A stretch of 32,701 nt of DNA, taken from positions 1-32,701 of the IMG/VR virus record IMGVR_UViG_3300049432_000208. The stretch is one strand, 5' to 3'. Below, piece by piece: positions 30,977 through 32,701 of the stretch. The notes under the pieces are model-generated. The model had not been told where the DNA came from and made no database searches. It worked only from the letters and a program-made list of their open reading frames with translations. Both the position numbers and the translations under genes were made by a program. Each line of letters begins with the position of its first letter. The first letter of the stretch is position 1. The stretch is from a virus.

Positions 30977-31188
30977 TAAGCGTTCTTCGCGTCTTCGGGC
31001 TTCAATGCGAGACATTCCTCGCAGGTCACGTCCGGCCAGCGCCGTGAGTAAACATGACCGCGCGGCCACGTCATCGGAGAGCCATGATCCGCCGACATCG
31101 AGCAGGCGGATTTGCCGCCTTCATAATGGTGAACTGACTTTGTTTCCAGCTTCTCGAATTCTTGAGTGCCGGGTTGGTCGCTTGGCAT
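30976..31188 (-). CDS. 70-aa Cys/His zinc-type phage protein
   Basis: His-His-Tyr near residue 19 and a Cys 10 residues later, then TCEEC near 55-59, give a likely HxCxxC zinc site typical of small phage proteins of the form 'VHY...aC...VTCxxCL'. The ATG overlaps the previous stop (TAATG). Function unknown. Confidence 0.6.
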   Translation of the reverse strand: MPSDQPGTQEFEKLETKSVHHYEGGKSACSMSADHGSPMTWPRGHVYSRRWPDVTCEECLALKPEDAKNA

Positions 31189-31388
31189 TATTTCCCCTTG
31201 CTGCTTCCCATGCTCACACCGAGCATCCGGCCTGTCGTCCGCAGCGTGCGCGTTCTGGGCGCGGTCGCGGGCTTCTCGAACTTCTTTCCACAGCTTGAGC
31301 AGGCGCGACGTTCAACGTCTGACGCGGTGAGCGTCGCGCTGCACTTCGGGCAGAAGTTCTGGCTGGCTGATGCTGCGGTGTGACTCAT
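31188..31388 (-). CDS. 66-aa zinc-ribbon protein, first gene seen in the late operon
   Basis: CPKC (13-16) and CSSC (30-33) form a classical zinc ribbon; the C-terminal half is Arg/Thr/Lys-rich and probably disordered. No ribosome binding site is obvious before the ATG at 31388, so the start is less sure than the body. It is coupled to the next gene (TAATG). Terminase and portal would be expected upstream but are absent. Confidence 0.6.
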   Translation of the reverse strand: MSHTAASASQNFCPKCSATLTASDVERRACSSCGKKFEKPATAPRTRTLRTTGRMLGVSMGSSKGK

Positions 31389-31448
31389 GCGGATCGTTTT
31401 AGTCTCAAGTAAAGGGTGCGCGGTGGAGATTTTTGTTTACGAGATGGG

Positions 31449-31847
31449 TCAACAGTTGAGCGGCGGGTCGGCTTGTCCTCGGAAGCGATTCATCAGGAGC
31501 TTCAAAGGAACTTTTCGAGCGCGGCTCACAAAGGTGTAGGCGGAAACAGCACGGATCGGCGGCAACGGCACGCGCCTCGTGGCGACCAGTGGCGGCCTGA
31601 TGAAGCCGATACTTTCGCTGATAGTAGTTTTGCTCTCGTGATTGGCCGTGAGAGTGTCGGCGTGCCTTAACTTGAAGTCTGCCTGCTGTGACGTGGCAGT
31701 GACGGTTGTGACGGCCTGCTCAGCCGCGAGAGCTGGATACTTGTTGCTGGCGCGGGTGTTCGCCAAGCCGGGCGCAGAGAGCGCGAAGCTCACAAGGGCC
31801 AATGCCACCAGCGCCAGCACGAACCTGGGAAAAGAATTGATCTTCAT
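31449..31847 (-). CDS. Secreted protein of unknown function (132 aa)
   Basis: GAGGAGAC stands about 5 bases before the ATG. The first ~29 residues are a signal peptide (KINSFPRF, then VLALVALALVSFALS, cleavage after GLA). The mature part is Thr/Ala-rich, then Pro/Arg-rich, with no clear domain and a single Cys at the end. Codon use is like the neighbours. It could be a phage moron or host gene at the prophage border. Confidence 0.6.
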   Translation of the reverse strand: MKINSFPRFVLALVALALVSFALSAPGLANTRASNKYPALAAEQAVTTVTATSQQADFKLRHADTLTANHESKTTISESIGFIRPPLVATRRVPLPPIRAVSAYTFVSRARKVPLKLLMNRFRGQADPPLNC

Positions 31848-31898
31848 CGAGTCTCCTCAGAGTCGAAAGGGTTGGAGTTAAAGGCGGGTGGTAACAGG

Positions 31899-31952
31899 TA
31901 CGCCCCGCGAAACTTTCGAAGGCCGGATGCCTTCTCCGTTCAACGGGGCGTA
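31899..31952. other. Nested hairpin upstream of the secreted-protein gene
   Basis: TACGCCCCG (31899-31907) pairs with CGGGGCGTA (31944-31952), and inside it GAAGGC (31918-31923) pairs with GCCTTC (31929-31934). On the minus strand this lies about 50 bases upstream of the secreted protein's ATG, so it may be a structured leader RNA. No known riboswitch class could be matched. Confidence 0.5.
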
Positions 31953-31980
31953 TTATGGGGTTAAAAGATGGGCTTATGTG

Positions 31981-32004
31981 GTGAGCAACACCGTGAGCAA
32001 CACC
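31981..32004. repeat. Perfect tandem duplication of a 12-bp unit
   Basis: GTGAGCAACACC occurs twice in a row (31981-31992, 31993-32004). Only two copies; no spacers. Confidence 0.8.
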
Positions 32005-32044
32005 GGACAACTATTTCGCCCATTGGGAAAACAGGAGGTATGAT

Positions 32045-32130
32045 TAGACCGAAGGGTTCGGTATTTGACCCTTATTTGACTACTTAGACCGCAGTCGGAC
32101 TAAATGGCTTAGACAGAATGGTTCGGTCTA
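32045..32130. promoter_or_regulatory. Repeat cluster, operator-like region before the HEAT-repeat gene
   Basis: TAGACCGAA (32045-32053) is the inverse complement of TTCGGTCTA (32122-32130). The TTAGAC core is repeated at 32084 and 32109, ACCGAA-GGG-TTCGGT forms a small hairpin, and TTTGACCCTTATTTGAC is a short direct repeat. This AT-rich intergenic stretch of about 300 bases holds no gene; repeated sites upstream of a plus-strand gene suggest regulator binding, or a former element end. Confidence 0.4.
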
Positions 32131-32179
32131 GTTAGCGTTATGCTGCTTCGAGTGATAGAGATGGCAAGAAGGGTAGCTG

Positions 32180-32701
32180 ATGCCAGCTATGATTACAAAA
32201 GCCTCTGACGTGAAACACATCATAAAGGAGGCTATCTATGACCCACAGGAATCTTTCCCGGCAATAATGGAACTAGCCTGTAGCGTAGATTGGAAGGAGC
32301 GTGAGGTCGCAGCAACCATCCTTGTTGAAGTCAGCAAGAAGAAGCCCGACGACATTGTCAAAGAGATGATCCTTTGGGCTGGCCACCCTGACCCGAACGT
32401 GAGGAGAGCCGCGAGCGAAGGCTTAAGAGGCGTGGCGCGCAGGAATCCAGAGCTGGTGTTGCCTGTGCTCACGAAGCTGAAAGACGATGCTAATACCTAT
32501 GTTAAAAAGTCAGTCGCTAATGTCATGCGAAACGCGGGCAATTACCATCCCGAATTTGTATTCAAGATTTGCGAAGAGTGGGCTGGCCAAGCGAGTCCTC
32601 ATACCGTTTGGATCATCAAAGACAGCCTAAGAAAGCTCAAGGAAAAGTATTCGGAGAGAGTAGCAGAGATAATTGCTTCGTCCAGTCCACGCGCAGCATA
32701 A
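32180..32701 (+). CDS. HEAT-repeat, AlkD-like (DNA alkylation repair superfamily) protein
   Basis: 173 aa, complete to the TAA at the window end; an ATG at 32189 is an alternative start. The protein is all-helical with HEAT pairs: WKEREVAATILVEVSKKKPD, DPNVRRAASEGLRGVARRNPE, ANTYVKKSVANVMRNAGNYHPE and TVWIIKDSLRKLKEKY. The WxxxER, NVRRAASEG and YVKKSVANxxR patterns are the ones found in AlkD-type DNA glycosylase relatives, which bind DNA along these repeats. It is shorter than AlkD (about 230 aa), lacking the first repeats, so repair activity is not assured. Confidence 0.72.
   Translation: MPAMITKASDVKHIIKEAIYDPQESFPAIMELACSVDWKEREVAATILVEVSKKKPDDIVKEMILWAGHPDPNVRRAASEGLRGVARRNPELVLPVLTKLKDDANTYVKKSVANVMRNAGNYHPEFVFKICEEWAGQASPHTVWIIKDSLRKLKEKYSERVAEIIASSSPRAA

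Noticed and set aside
30977-31069. 31-codon N-terminal extension of the prohead protease
   Set aside because: It overlaps the coupled 70-aa gene entirely; the TAATG junction at 30976 matches the style of the operon.
31981-32004. Possible CRISPR repeat
   Set aside because: Only two 12-bp copies with no spacers; a simple tandem duplication.
1-32701. tRNA, rRNA, integrase, terminase or lysis genes
   Set aside because: None could be recognised on either strand by motif or structure, so none is listed.

Overview
The window looks like chromosomal DNA of a soil or environmental Gram-negative-type bacterium that carries most of the structural module of a siphovirus prophage (or a phage-like contig). 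No rRNA, tRNA or host housekeeping gene is present to fix the taxon. Several secreted proteins with an Ala-Gln-Glu signal-peptidase site, together with the DUF433/DUF5615 and DUF3862 families, would suit Acidobacteriota, but that is only an impression.

Layout. (1) 1-4.2 kb, plus strand: small phage-type or accessory genes (two unknowns, a Cys/His zinc-type protein, an amber-interrupted mini-protein, a one-TM protein, a Cys-rich secreted peptide), then a stand-alone HsdR_N-type PD-(D/E)xK nuclease, a secreted unknown, and the decayed remnant of a second Cys-rich peptide before a strong terminator. (2) 4.27-9.21 kb, minus strand: a translationally coupled cluster of a class III nucleotide cyclase, a zinc ribbon, a 68-aa protein, a two-TM protein and a beta-rich protein. 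The two-TM gene is cut in half by a 2,584-bp IS1595-family transposon (5238-7821). Its 8-bp target duplication is CTAATTAG, and its cargo is DUF3467, a DUF433 antitoxin, a DUF5615 toxin and a 51-aa protein. Removing the element plus one duplication copy restores a 219-codon ORF exactly. (3) 9.40-9.82 kb, plus: a DUF3862 anchored protein. (4) 9.9-31.4 kb, minus: a phage late operon read from right to left. It runs from two zinc-ribbon mini-proteins through a prohead protease/scaffold, decoration protein, HK97-fold capsid, head-tail joining proteins, gp10-like neck, tail terminator, tail tube, three pre-tape-measure genes, tape measure and two minor tail proteins to a 1,383-aa tail tip/fibre with a C-terminal LamG domain. 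(5) 19.9-22.3 kb: a separately regulated module inserted inside that late operon, with an excisionase/MerR-like HTH gene, two small genes, divergent promoters that each hold the same 13-bp operator in the spacer, three small plus-strand genes and a LAGLIDADG homing endonuclease. (6) 31.4-32.7 kb: a secreted protein, a region of nested hairpins and repeats, and a HEAT/AlkD-like protein.

Terminase, portal, integrase, replication and lysis genes were not recognised, so the phage is incomplete or rearranged as seen here. The main candidates for something undescribed are the cyclase-membrane-protein cluster hit by the toxin-antitoxin transposon, and the MerR-like switch module placed between tail genes.
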